A stretch of DNA of 25,796 bases from Candidatus Bipolaricaulota bacterium. GTDB taxonomy: Bacteria; Bipolaricaulota; Bipolaricaulia; Bipolaricaulales; Bipolaricaulaceae. Below, piece by piece: positions 15,729 through 23,526 of the stretch; positions within the stretch are counted from its first letter, which is position 1, and each line of letters opens with the position of its first letter. Both the position numbers and the translations under genes were made by a program. The stretch covers positions 1 through 25,796 of the forward strand of contig JALVLL010000197.1 of the NCBI GenBank assembly GCA_027027485.1. The letters run 5' to 3'. The notes below the pieces were generated by a model. It did not search any database, was not told the DNA's origin, and saw only the letters and a list, made by a program, of their open reading frames with translations.

Positions 15729-17201
15729 TTACTCTACCGGGAGGCCGAGCGAGAGCCTGTATGCCTTAAGCTGGTTCTCCCGCCCAAGCTCCTCGGTAAT
15801 CCGTTCCCAGGCCCCGGCCACGGCGTCCAGGGCTTCCTGCGGGGACTTCTGGCCGGCAGCCGCCAGGGCGAGCTCGGCGTCCAACGCCTCGAAGTAGCGT
15901 GCGCCGCCGGGGACCCTGAGGTCGGGTTGGACGTTCGGGTGGGCGATGGTGTCCTGGATCGCCTTGAGATAAGCCGCGGCGGCCTCCGGGCTGAAGCCAA
16001 AAGCGATCCACCCGGAGAGCTTCTCGAAGTGGCTATAACGGTAGGGGTTGAAGCCGGTCTCGGGGGTGGTCACAGAGCGGTAGCTGTTCTCGGGGCTGGC
16101 GAGGAATGAGATGAAGTCGTAGGCGGCCTCTATGTTCGGGCTCTTGGCGTCTATCCCAGCCACCCAACCCCCGAAGGCCAGGTACGGGGCCTGGTTGGGC
16201 TCGGCGAACTCGACCCATTCGCCCTTCTTGTAGTCCCAGACGGTGGTGGCGCCGGGGAGGATCGCGTAGCCCACCTTGCCCTTTACCACGGACTCCTCGC
16301 CGACCTCGGACAGCACCCCGATATCGCCCCAGTCGATCGCCATGGCGGCTTCACCGGCAGCGAAGACTGTCCGAATCTCCCCGGAGTCCATGTTGATCAT
16401 ACCGGGGACCCCGAACTTCATGATCTCGATGTAGTCCTCGAGGGCCTTAACGTGGCCGGGGGAGTTGATGAGGGGCTCCATCGTTTCGGGATCGAAGAAG
16501 AGGCCACCGGGCTGTCCCGGGATCGAGACATAGCCCGCGGCCCTGGAGAAGAAGGTCCAGTAGGCCTGGTCGTCCTTACGGCGGGCCTCAACGACACCGT
16601 ACTCGGGCCGACCGTCGTTATCCCAGTCCCAGCCGTTGAAGAACTCGGCGATGTCCCTCACTTCCTCCCAGGTACGCGGTGGGACGGGTAGGTCGTAGCC
16701 GTACTTCTCCTTGAACTTGGCCTGATACTCGGAGTTCTCCAGGGCATCCTTCCTGTAGTAGAAGATGTGGCAGTCGCCATCCACCGGGACCGCGAAGACC
16801 GTGCCGCCCCAGGTGACGATGCGCTCGCGGTAGACCGGGAGGATGTCATCCCAGGCGATCCGGGGGTCCTTGGCGATGAAATCATCCAAGGGAGCAAGGA
16901 AGCCGGCTCCGGCGAAGTCGGGAAGCCAGGCCGCTGGGAAGATAACGATATCGTAGAGGCGCGCCCCCAGAGCGAAGGACGAATACATCTTCGGATAGAG
17001 CTCAGCCCAGGGGGCAGTGATCAGGCGTACTTTGCCACCGGTCATTCGCTCCCAGTCGGGAGCGAACATCTGCACCGGTTTGGCGATAAAGGGCGGCGGC
17101 TGGGTGAAGACCGTGATCGTGACACCCTCAAATCTCTTCTCAGCTCCGAAAACGGAAATCCCGAGCAACAAGATCCCGATTGCCACCAAAACTTTCCTCA
17201 T
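15729..17201 (-). CDS. Sugar ABC transporter substrate-binding protein (family 1)
   Basis: This exported solute-binding protein of 490 aa has a signal peptide: M-R-K, a hydrophobic run V-L-V-A-I-G-I-L-L-L-G, and a likely cleavage after S-V-F-G-A at about residue 20. There is no lipobox cysteine, so it is predicted to be periplasmic rather than a lipoprotein. The mature part shows the family-1 layout: early beta-strand I-T-V-F-T-Q, a hinge D-I-V-I-F-P-A-A-W-L-P-D-F and the conserved A-A-Y-D-F-I-S-F-L-A-S-P-E-N. GGAGG precedes the ATG. It delivers substrate to the two permeases encoded next. The cognate sugar is unknown, and no ATPase gene is nearby. Confidence 0.93.
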   Translation of the reverse strand: MRKVLVAIGILLLGISVFGAEKRFEGVTITVFTQPPPFIAKPVQMFAPDWERMTGGKVRLITAPWAELYPKMYSSFALGARLYDIVIFPAAWLPDFAGAGFLAPLDDFIAKDPRIAWDDILPVYRERIVTWGGTVFAVPVDGDCHIFYYRKDALENSEYQAKFKEKYGYDLPVPPRTWEEVRDIAEFFNGWDWDNDGRPEYGVVEARRKDDQAYWTFFSRAAGYVSIPGQPGGLFFDPETMEPLINSPGHVKALEDYIEIMKFGVPGMINMDSGEIRTVFAAGEAAMAIDWGDIGVLSEVGEESVVKGKVGYAILPGATTVWDYKKGEWVEFAEPNQAPYLAFGGWVAGIDAKSPNIEAAYDFISFLASPENSYRSVTTPETGFNPYRYSHFEKLSGWIAFGFSPEAAAAYLKAIQDTIAHPNVQPDLRVPGGARYFEALDAELALAAAGQKSPQEALDAVAGAWERITEELGRENQLKAYRLSLGLPVE

Positions 17202-17368
17202 CTTTTATCCCTCCTTGGGACAAGAGGATTCTCGGTTAATACGAAACACCTCCCCCTTTAGCTCTCACCTCCCTCTCCATGGCCTTGAAGCCCCCTGAAT
17301 ATGTATGTTGTTGTAAAAACAGGATGCTACTGAGCCAGAAGGGGACCAAGGCCGTAATGATGGGCTTT
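17202..17368 (-). other. 167-bp intergenic region between lacI-type regulator and binding protein gene
   Basis: It holds the binding-protein ribosome site (AAGGAGG) but no convincing -35/-10 pair and no clear terminator. CGTATTAACCGAG near 17230-17242 shares ATTAACC with the region just upstream of the regulator gene and could be a degenerate operator half-site. The binding-protein operon may be read through from the regulator promoter or from a weak promoter that I could not identify. Confidence 0.4.
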
Positions 17369-18409
17369 TTATACACAAGACCTTCGCCTCCGTCCGTCCA
17401 ATCTGTCCCGGGGAGGGGCCACGGAACCCCGCACTTTTAATTCGACCTCTAACCTGACCACGGACGTCTTCATCTCCTGTCGGTCTTTGATCATGGCAAG
17501 CAGAATTTGAGTTGCTTGCCGGCCGATCTCGTACGGCCGCTGTGCCACCGTGGTAAGAGGAGGATCGAAGGCCCCGGCCCATTCGAAGTCATCGAACCCA
17601 ACCACGGAGATATCTTGTGGGCATTTGAGGCCGCTCTCCCTTATGGCTTGCATCGCGCCTATGGTCATAAGGTTATTGGTGGCGAATATCGCCGTGGGGG
17701 GGTCCGCCCGTGAAAGCAAGGTTTTACATGCTTCCCTGGCGGCGGCAACCCTTGAGTATCCGCGGACCACAAGGGAAGGATCCGGCGGTATTCCGTGATC
17801 CTTGAGCGCATTAAGGTACCCCCGGTACCGTTCCTTTGTGGTTGAAACGTCGGAGAGGCCGAGCACGATCCCGATGCGTCGGTGACCATATTGAATGAGA
17901 TGGGATGTGGCTAAATACGCTCCCTCCTCGTTTCGGGAAAGCACTGCGGGTGCCGGGATGTCTGGAAGGACGCGATCGATGAAGACGATGTGCATCTTCC
18001 TTTGGATCAAGCGGTGGATGAGCTCGTCGTTTTTCCCCGTAGGTGCGAGGATAAGTCCGTCCACTCGGCGACGACAGAGGAGTTCCAGGTAGAGCCGTTC
18101 ATTCTCAAGCGATTCGCTGGTGTTACATATGAGCACACTATAGCCATTTTCGCGCGCGCAGTCCTCGATACCCCGGACCAGTATGGCGAAGAAGGGATTG
18201 GTGATGTCGGAGATCACGGCCCCGATGACGTGGGTGGTGCGGGTACGGAGGGACTGTGCGGCGGCGTTTGGGTAATAATCGAGCTCTTCCATGACCCTCC
18301 GGACCCGCGCCGCGGTCTGGGGGGCCACTGGTTTGGTACCATTGATCACATAGGAGACAGTGGCCACCGATACCCCTGCACGCTTCGCGATGTCGCGGAT
18401 CGTCGCCAT
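17369..18409 (-). CDS. LacI-family transcriptional regulator
   Basis: This 346-aa repressor has an N-terminal helix-turn-helix (A-T-I-R-D-I-A-K-R-A-G-V-S-V-A-T-V-S, residues 2-19), a hinge helix N-A-A-A-Q-S-L-R, and a periplasmic-binding-protein-like effector domain. The domain shows V-I-G-A-V-I-S-D-I-T-N-P-F-F, D-G-L-I-L-A-P-T and V-V-G-F-D-D-F-E. The C-terminus is extended by a basic tail (R-R-R-R-S). It stands upstream of the sugar importer on the same strand and is the obvious candidate regulator of that operon. A palindrome, TAAACGTTTA, overlaps its own predicted transcription start, which suggests autoregulation. Confidence 0.95.
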   Translation of the reverse strand: MATIRDIAKRAGVSVATVSYVINGTKPVAPQTAARVRRVMEELDYYPNAAAQSLRTRTTHVIGAVISDITNPFFAILVRGIEDCARENGYSVLICNTSESLENERLYLELLCRRRVDGLILAPTGKNDELIHRLIQRKMHIVFIDRVLPDIPAPAVLSRNEEGAYLATSHLIQYGHRRIGIVLGLSDVSTTKERYRGYLNALKDHGIPPDPSLVVRGYSRVAAAREACKTLLSRADPPTAIFATNNLMTIGAMQAIRESGLKCPQDISVVGFDDFEWAGAFDPPLTTVAQRPYEIGRQATQILLAMIKDRQEMKTSVVRLEVELKVRGSVAPPRDRLDGRRRRSCV

Positions 18410-18425
18410 ATCTAACCGATTAACC

Positions 18426-18435
18426 TAAACGTTTA
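18426..18435. promoter_or_regulatory. Candidate LacI-type operator
   Basis: TAAACGTTTA is a perfect palindrome with the central CG typical of LacI-family sites. It lies between the -10 element and the regulator start codon, where bound protein would block initiation. TTAACC/TAACC repeats flank it. Binding by the adjacent repressor is inferred from position and form. Confidence 0.65.
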
Positions 18436-18439
18436 ACCC

Positions 18440-18468
18440 ACTATATCCCTTCCTCCCTATGTAGTCAA
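18440..18468 (-). promoter_or_regulatory. Promoter of the LacI-family regulator
   Basis: TTGACT (18468-18463) and TATAGT (18445-18440) on the minus strand are separated by 17 nt, each 5 of 6 matches to the sigma-70 consensus. The predicted start near 18433 falls in the palindromic operator. The IS element ends only 10 bp upstream of the -35. Confidence 0.75.
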
Positions 18469-18478
18469 GGACCGCCTA

Positions 18479-18505
18479 CTGAGCTTCAGACATGAGTTGG
18501 GACAG
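18479..18505 (+). repeat. Left terminal inverted repeat of the IS
   Basis: This 27-bp repeat pairs with 19615-19641 in inverted orientation with four mismatches. The transposase stop codon lies within it, at 18486-18488. Confidence 0.8.
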
Positions 18506-19573
18506 GTGGGCTGAGGATGTTTCTGAAAAAGGAAAGGGCATGGACAAGGACCTTTTCCCCGGCGGAGGCCTGCAATTTTGGTCGCACCACAAGCAGCACA
18601 AATAGCCCGGAATAAAGCCGCCATCTTCCGGTTCCCCCGTAAAGTTCGTCCCTGAGCTCCTCCCCCAACACCAACCCTATCGCATACGCCAAAAGCACCA
18701 ACGCCACCATCCCCTCCATGTACTCCCCGGTCTTGTTCATCAGCCGCTCGAGACCAAACACCGACTTCAAATCCCGGAAGCCCTCCTCGATCTTCATCCT
18801 CTTTCTGTAGATGGAAAGGGCTTTTTGGGGATCGAGGTCAGTGATGACCCATAGGGGTTCAGCATGTCCCTTCTCCCACACACCGCCCACGTTCACCTCC
18901 ACCTCACCCCGGTAATAAACGCCATGGAAGGAGCCCCGCTCCCCTTGGCCCAGGGAAAGGGTGATCTTCCGGCCCTCTTTATCGGTGAGGGTGGGGTTTC
19001 GGGCGGTATTGAGGCGCACGACGAAATGGATCCCCGCCTCCTTCAGGTTCCCAAGGAGCCACGAGTAGCTGAATTCGCGGTCCAAGACCAGGGGTTTATC
19101 CCCAATAAGCCCACGGACCCCGTTGAAGGCCTCAAGGTGCAGGATGTTCCTGGAGATGCCTTCCCGGGAGATGGTGCGAAGGTACGGGGACGAAGGCGAA
19201 CGGGATCACCCTTCCCCGGAAGGGGAAGGAGAGGACCAGGATCCCGAAGCCCCTTTTCCCGTCCTTGAGCCTCCCCACATAGGGGGTCCTTTTGGCCTGG
19301 GGTCTGGGGATCTCGGTGGGATCGCAAAGGATGAAGGGGGCGTCATGGTGGAAGAGGCGGAGGAGGGCATCTTTGAGGGGAGCCCGTTTGAGGAAGCGGT
19401 AGATGGATTTCTGGGCGGCGAAGAAGCTTGTGGGCAGGGCGCGGGAGATCTCGGTGATCCTTGGGGAGCGGGCTTTAAGGATGCCCCCAGATGATCAGGG
19501 CGGCCTTCCGGGACAGGTCTTCCCGATCGAAAAGGAGGGAGGTAAACTTGTAGAGCTTGTTGGGTTTTAAGAT
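18486..19573 (-). pseudogene. IS4-family transposase, two frameshifts
   Basis: DDE transposase (DDE_Tnp_1 type) with its sequence spread over three frames. Frame 1 covers about 19573-19475 (K-L-Y-K-F-T-S-L-L-F onward) and ends at TAA. Frame 2 covers about 19490-19132 and includes the first catalytic Asp in I-L-C-D-P-T-E-I. Frame 3 covers about 19190-18486 with the second Asp in L-V-L-D-R-E-F-S-Y and the Y-x2-R-x3-E-x6-K signature (Y-R-K-R-M-K-I-E). Each break is explained by one extra base in a short homopolymer: the C-run 19484-19488 and the G-run 19186-19189 (plus strand). Frame 1 has no clear ATG, so the 5' end may also be damaged. As read, no active enzyme can be made. Confidence 0.85.
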
Positions 19574-19584
19574 CTTCTATGGAT

Positions 19585-19617
19585 CACCCCCTGCGGTCAA
19601 GTTGGCCGCAGGGGGTG
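19585..19617. repeat. 12-bp hairpin inside the right IS end
   Basis: CACCCCCTGCGG and CCGCAGGGGGTG form a perfect 12-bp stem around a 9-nt loop, touching the right terminal repeat and lying just upstream of the transposase frame. Insertion sequences often carry such structures to stop outside transcripts from translating the transposase. Confidence 0.65.
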
Positions 19618-19641
19618 TCCCATCTCATGTCACAAGCTCAG
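19615..19641 (-). repeat. Right terminal inverted repeat of the IS
   Basis: Inverted partner of 18479-18505. The core ACATGAG-TGGGACA is shared between both ends. It lies 39 bp upstream of the first hrcA start codon. Confidence 0.8.
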
Positions 19642-19650
19642 GCACAGGAC

Positions 19651-19679
19651 TTGAAGCGTTGCCCGGTTGTGTTTACATA
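19651..19679 (+). promoter_or_regulatory. Weak promoter candidate for hrcA
   Basis: TTGAAG and TACATA are separated by 17 nt just outside the IS. The matches are modest (4 and 3 of 6). The start would fall at about 19686, implying translation from the ATG at 19690 or the GTG at 19696 with almost no leader. No CIRCE palindrome is present. Confidence 0.25.
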
Positions 19680-19680
19680 A

Positions 19681-20718
19681 ATGCCCGCCATGGAGGTGAA
19701 GGAACGCCGTTACTTGATACTACGCGACCTGGTGGAGCTCTACATAAGGAAGGGGGAGCCCGTATCCTCCAGGGAGCTCGTGGAGGAGTACGGGTACCCC
19801 TGGTGTTCCGCCACGGTCCGGAACGAATTAGCCGCGTTGGAGCGGGAAGGGTACATCTACAAGCCCTTCTCCTCCTCCGGCAGGATCCCCACCCCTAAAG
19901 GGTACCGGTTCTATGCCAACTGGATCCTGAAGGCAGCCGGGCTCAGGGGGCTCGACGACGAGAAGGCCCTGGAGGGCCTGGAGCACCTCATCTCGGGCTA
20001 CAGCGCCCAGGGGCTTTGGAAGGCCGCCGCCTCCTTCATCGCCTTCATGGCCTCCCAGGTGGGGTTCCTCATCCCCCCGGATGTGGAGGAGCTCAAGATC
20101 GTGCGGGCAGTGCTCGTGCGGAACCGCGACAAAAGCGTGACGCTCCACCTCTTCACCGAGGGGGGATTCTCGGGCGAGTACTACATCCGCCTCTCCCGTC
20201 AGGTGAACGACGCCGAGCTCAGGGAGGCAGAGGAGGGCCTGGAGGAGCTACTGCGGGGTAGGTCCCTGAGGGAAGTGGAGGAGGGGATCAGAGAGAGGGC
20301 GGCCATCGGCGGCGGGAAGGCCGGCGAGCTCATCGGGGAGATCCTGGGCTCCCTGGGGAGCGGCCGGAGGAGGGTCTACATGGCCGGGCTGGAGAACCTG
20401 GCCGAGGCCATAAGGAAGGGGCTCGATGTGAAAGCCCTCCTCAAGTTCCTCGGGGACGAGCGGGCGTTCATGGAACTCGTCCTCGGCTCCCGCCCCCGGG
20501 GGGAGGGGGTCCAGGTGCGGGTGGGCGACCTCCCCGCCGAGGGGCTGGAGGATTTCGCCCTGATATATTCCGGGTTCTACCGGGGCTTAGGGGTGCTCGG
20601 CGCCTTCGGGCCGGTCTGGCTCGATTACGCCAGGGCCATCGCCACCGTGGAGCTCGTGGCAAGGCTCCTCTCCCGCCCCGGGGCCATATCGCCCCACGGG
20701 GACCATCAGCCCCAGTAA
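19681..20718 (+). CDS. hrcA: Heat-inducible transcription repressor HrcA
   Basis: HrcA represses heat-shock operons (grpE, dnaK, groESL) by binding CIRCE elements and is itself kept active by GroEL. The N-terminal winged helix is clear: R-Y-L-I-L-R-D-L-V-E-L-Y-I, G-E-P-V-S-S-R-E-L, S-A-T-V-R-N-E-L-A-A-L-E and S-G-R-I-P-T-P-K-G-Y-R (about residues 10-75). The C-terminal domain ends with G-P-V-W-L-D-Y-A-R-A-I-A-T-V-E, close to the family's G-P-x-R-M-x-Y. At 345 aa it is full length. The start is uncertain between ATG 19681, ATG 19690 and GTG 19696, as none has a good ribosome site. It is the only plus-strand gene, lacks neighbouring chaperone genes, and overlaps the end of the convergent flavin-reductase gene by 13 bp. 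Confidence 0.92.
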   Translation: MPAMEVKERRYLILRDLVELYIRKGEPVSSRELVEEYGYPWCSATVRNELAALEREGYIYKPFSSSGRIPTPKGYRFYANWILKAAGLRGLDDEKALEGLEHLISGYSAQGLWKAAASFIAFMASQVGFLIPPDVEELKIVRAVLVRNRDKSVTLHLFTEGGFSGEYYIRLSRQVNDAELREAEEGLEELLRGRSLREVEEGIRERAAIGGGKAGELIGEILGSLGSGRRRVYMAGLENLAEAIRKGLDVKALLKFLGDERAFMELVLGSRPRGEGVQVRVGDLPAEGLEDFALIYSGFYRGLGVLGAFGPVWLDYARAIATVELVARLLSRPGAISPHGDHQPQ

Positions 20719-21170
20719 TCCCTGGGGTCGTAGCGCAGCGGGGCTTTATCGCCCGCCCAGGCCTCCACTACCTCCCCCACGAAGATGGTGTGGTCCCCAG
20801 CGGGGAAGCTCCCCACGAGCCTGCAGTCGAGCCATGCCGCCACCCCCTTCAGGATCGGTGCCCCGGTCACAGCGGTCCTATAGGGGACATCGGCGAACTT
20901 ATCGATATCGCGGCCGCTTACGAGGCCGAAACGGCGGGCGAGCTCCACTTGGCCCTCGGCGAGGACGTTCACGGAAAAGGCCTCGGCCCTCGCGATGAGG
21001 TCGTGGCTGAAGCGGGTCTTCCCTACGGCCACCGCCGCCAGTGGGGGACGATGCGACACCCTCATCACCCACGCACATGTGAGGGCGTTCACCCGGCCTC
21101 CGTGGGCGGCCCCCACCACATAGACCCCGTAGGTGAACTTCCCGAAGGCCCGGGAGACGGGGTCCCCCAT
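20706..21170 (-). CDS. Flavin reductase-like (FMN-binding split-barrel) protein
   Basis: This 154-aa protein of the flavin-reductase-like family binds FMN and usually passes electrons from NAD(P)H or acts as a small flavoprotein. It shows the opening F-G-K-F-T-Y-G-V-Y-V-V, N-A-L-T-C-A-W-V, R-P-P-L-A-A-V-A-V, F-S-V-N-V-L and the terminal R-D-Y-W-G, all typical of the family. The ATG shares one base with the argF stop (TGATG), so it is translated with argF. Its role in this amino-acid operon is not evident. Confidence 0.88.
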   Translation of the reverse strand: MGDPVSRAFGKFTYGVYVVGAAHGGRVNALTCAWVMRVSHRPPLAAVAVGKTRFSHDLIARAEAFSVNVLAEGQVELARRFGLVSGRDIDKFADVPYRTAVTGAPILKGVAAWLDCRLVGSFPAGDHTIFVGEVVEAWAGDKAPLRYDPRDYWG

Positions 21171-22096
21171 CAGTATCCCCCTAAAAGGATCGCGAGGAGC
21201 GCCTTCTGGGCGTGGAGGCGGTTTTCGGCCTGGTCGAAGATCACCGAGTGCCCAGAGCGCGCCGCCTCATAGGTGAGCTCCTCGCCGTAGTGGGCCGGGA
21301 GGCAGTGCATGAGCAGGGCGTCGGGTTTCGCCCGGGAAAGGAGACCCATGTCCACCGTGAACCCGGCGAAGTCCCGTTTCTTCTTCTCGGCGATGGCCTC
21401 CTCGCCCATGGAGACCCAGACGTCGGTGTAGACCACATCGGCGTCCTCCACCGCCTGCTTCGGGTCGTGGAGCACCTCCACCTCCCCGCCCGCGGCCCGG
21501 ACCCTCTCGAGGACCTCTTCCCTGGGCCCGTAACCCTCGGGGCAGGCCAGGCGGAAACTGAGGCCCAGCTTGGCACAGGCGAGCATCAAGGAGTTGGCCA
21601 CGTTGTTGGGATCGCCCACGAAGACCAAGGTGAGCCCCTCCAGGCGCCGCTTCTTCTCCCAGATGGTGAGCATATCCCCCAGGGCCTGGCAGGGGTGGTA
21701 GGTATCGGAGAGGCCGTTGATAACTGGTACGGTGGCGAAGCGGGCGAGCTCTTCCACCACCGCGTGCTCAAACACCCTGGCCATGATCCCGTGGACGTAG
21801 CGCGAGAGCACCAGCGCCACGTCCTCCGCGGTTTCCCTCACCCCCAGCTTCACCTCATCGGGTCCGAGATAAAGCGCCTTTCCCCCGAGCTCCTCCATCC
21901 CCACGGCAAACGAGACCCGGGTCCTGAGGGAGGGCTTCTGGAAGAGGAGCGCCAGGGTCTTCCCCCGGAGGACATGGTCGTGGGGGATGCCCGCCTTCCT
22001 TTCCTCCTTCAGGCGCTTGCCCAGCTCCAGTACCTCCCAGATCTCCTCCCGGCCCCAGTCGGCCAAGCTCACGAGGTCCCTTTTTTGAAGCTTCAT
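21170..22096 (-). CDS. argF: Ornithine carbamoyltransferase
   Basis: The enzyme makes citrulline from ornithine and carbamoyl phosphate, or runs in reverse in the arginine deiminase pathway. The 308-aa protein has the carbamoyl-phosphate motif K-P-S-L-R-T-R (54-60), H-P-C-Q-A-L-G-D, the ornithine loop V-D-M-G, D-V-W-V-S-M-G and the H-C-L-P-A motif. These place it with ornithine rather than aspartate carbamoyltransferases. GGAGGG lies before the ATG. It follows 14 bp after the amino-acid permease gene, suggesting that the importer supplies an arginine-related substrate. Anabolic and catabolic forms cannot be separated here. Confidence 0.95.
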   Translation of the reverse strand: MKLQKRDLVSLADWGREEIWEVLELGKRLKEERKAGIPHDHVLRGKTLALLFQKPSLRTRVSFAVGMEELGGKALYLGPDEVKLGVRETAEDVALVLSRYVHGIMARVFEHAVVEELARFATVPVINGLSDTYHPCQALGDMLTIWEKKRRLEGLTLVFVGDPNNVANSLMLACAKLGLSFRLACPEGYGPREEVLERVRAAGGEVEVLHDPKQAVEDADVVYTDVWVSMGEEAIAEKKKRDFAGFTVDMGLLSRAKPDALLMHCLPAHYGEELTYEAARSGHSVIFDQAENRLHAQKALLAILLGGY

Positions 22097-22110
22097 CCTT
22101 TACCCTCCGT

Positions 22111-22776
22111 TTATCTCGCGGTGCCGAGCCCAGGCACCCTGATCCGGCGCTCAAGCCCCCTCAAGGCCATGGTCACGAGGAGCACCAGAGCGAGGTATAT
22201 CAGGGCCACCACGGCGTAGACCTCGAAGAAACGGAAGTTCCGGCTGGCGATGGTCCTCCCCACCCCGGTGAGATCCGGGAGCCCGATCAGGTACACGATG
22301 GAGGTGTACTTCAGCATGTAAACGAGCTCGTTGGACCACGCCGGAAGCACGAGCCTCAACGCCTGGGGAAGTACCACGTAGAGGATGGCCTGCCAGCGGG
22401 TCATCCCCAGGGAGAGGGCGGCCAAAGTCTGGCCCCGCTTCACCGCCTGGATCGCCCCGCGGAAGTACTCGGCCTGGTAGGCGGCGGTGTTCAGCCCCAT
22501 GGCGATGATCCCGGAAAGGAGGGGGGTGAGCCTCAGGCCGAGCCCCGCCAGGCCGAAGTGGACCATGAAAAGCTGCACGAGAAGCGGTGTCCCCCGGAAG
22601 AACTGCACGTAGGCGCTGGCGAGCCAGTAAAGGGGTCCGCGGGTGTAGATCCTGGCGACGGCGAGGAGGAACCCCAACACGGCCCCGATGGAGATGCAGG
22701 CCGCCGTGAGCTCCACCGTGAGCGTAAGCCCCTTGCCCAGATCGGGAAGCCATTCCCACTTGAAGAGCAGGTTCAT
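22111..22776 (-). CDS. Polar amino-acid ABC transporter permease (HisM/GlnP type)
   Basis: This 221-aa inner-membrane permease has the His/Glu/Gln/Arg family layout: hydrophobic segments near residues 20-42, 60-80 and 185-207. The F-F-R-G-T-P-L-L-V-Q signature is present, and the loop A-A-Y-Q-A-E-Y-F-R-G-A-I-Q-A-V contacts the ATPase. G-M-T-R-W-Q-A and P-Q-A-L-R are also conserved. The start codon shares one base with the ATPase stop (TGATG). It presumably forms a heterodimer with the other permease of the operon. Confidence 0.94.
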   Translation of the reverse strand: MNLLFKWEWLPDLGKGLTLTVELTAACISIGAVLGFLLAVARIYTRGPLYWLASAYVQFFRGTPLLVQLFMVHFGLAGLGLRLTPLLSGIIAMGLNTAAYQAEYFRGAIQAVKRGQTLAALSLGMTRWQAILYVVLPQALRLVLPAWSNELVYMLKYTSIVYLIGLPDLTGVGRTIASRNFRFFEVYAVVALIYLALVLLVTMALRGLERRIRVPGLGTAR

Positions 22777-23525
22777 CAGCCGCTTTTCCCGTAGAACTCG
22801 GTGATCTTCCGCAGGAACTCCGCGGTCCGGGGGACCCTGGGGTTCGTGAAGAGGACCTCGGGTGGCCCTTGCTCCACGATCACCCCGTGCTCCATGAAGA
22901 TGATCTCGTCGGCCACCGCCCTGGCGAAGCCCATCTCGTGGGTTACCACCAGCATGGTCATCCCGCCCTCCGCGAGCTCGATCATCACCTCGAGGACCTC
23001 CCCGATGAGCTCCGGGTCCAGGGCCGAGGTGGGCTCGTCGAAGAGGATGAGCTTGGGGTCCATGGCCAAAGCCCTGGCGATGGATACACGCTGCTGTTGC
23101 CCCCCGGAAAGCTGCGCCGGGTAGGCGTCGGCCTTGTCGGCGAGGCCCACCCGCTCCAGTTCCCGCAATGCCCTCTCCCGGGCCTCCCTCTTCGGCACCC
23201 TCTTCACCCGGATGAGCCCCAGGGCCACGTTGTCCAGGGCGGTGAGGTGGGTGAAGAGGTTGAAGTCCTGGAACACGAAGCCGATCTGGGACCTGATCCT
23301 GTAGATGTTGGTCCGCGGGGAGGTGACCTCCACCCCATCGAGCCAGATCCGGCCCCGGTCGGGCTCCGTCAGGCGGTTGATGCAGCGCAGGAGCGTGGAT
23401 TTCCCGGTACCCGAGGGACCGATGATCACCTTGGTCTCCCCCTTCTCGAGCTCGAGGGAGATCCCCCGCAGCACCTCTTCCCTGCCGTACCTCTTGTGAA
23501 GGTCCTCCACCACCAGGAGCGCCAT
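22776..23525 (-). CDS. Polar amino-acid ABC transporter ATP-binding protein
   Basis: This 249-aa ATPase energises the importer. Walker A is G-P-S-G-T-G-K-S-T (36-44), the ABC signature is L-S-G-G-Q-Q-Q-R, Walker B is L-I-L-F-D-E-P-T-S-A-L-D-P, and the switch histidine is in V-T-H-E-M. The V-F-Q-D-F-N-L-F Q-loop is typical of the GlnQ/HisP group. It is encoded between the two permeases, 1 nt after the upstream permease stop. Confidence 0.96.
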   Translation of the reverse strand: MALLVVEDLHKRYGREEVLRGISLELEKGETKVIIGPSGTGKSTLLRCINRLTEPDRGRIWLDGVEVTSPRTNIYRIRSQIGFVFQDFNLFTHLTALDNVALGLIRVKRVPKREARERALRELERVGLADKADAYPAQLSGGQQQRVSIARALAMDPKLILFDEPTSALDPELIGEVLEVMIELAEGGMTMLVVTHEMGFARAVADEIIFMEHGVIVEQGPPEVLFTNPRVPRTAEFLRKITEFYGKSG

Positions 23526-23526
23526 C

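Larger units (their letters stand above)
18479..19641 (-). mobile_element. IS4-family insertion sequence (decayed)
   Basis: This is a 1,163-bp element. Its ends are 27-bp imperfect inverted repeats (23 of 27 identical): left 18479-18505 beginning CTGAGCTTCAGACATGAG, right 19615-19641, the reverse complement of CTGAGCTTGTGACATGAG. It contains one transposase reading region broken into three frames. No clear target duplication directly abuts the repeats. AGGAC occurs at 18468-18472 and 19646-19650 and is a possible 5-bp repeat if the true ends lie a few bases further out. It sits between the divergent lacI-type and hrcA genes. The IS4 assignment rests on the Y-R-E-K signature of the transposase. 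Confidence 0.85.

Noticed and set aside
17236..17280. 14-codon leader ORF upstream of the sugar-binding protein
   Set aside because: No ribosome site, no regulatory codon bias and no associated hairpin.
18468..19650. AGGAC as target-site duplication of the IS
   Set aside because: The two copies lie 6 and 4 bp outside the inverted repeats, so the spacing is unequal. Five bases can recur by chance, so I do not call it.
19642..19690. CIRCE operator upstream of hrcA
   Set aside because: Looked for TTAGCACTC/GAGTGCTAA and found no match here or elsewhere in the window.
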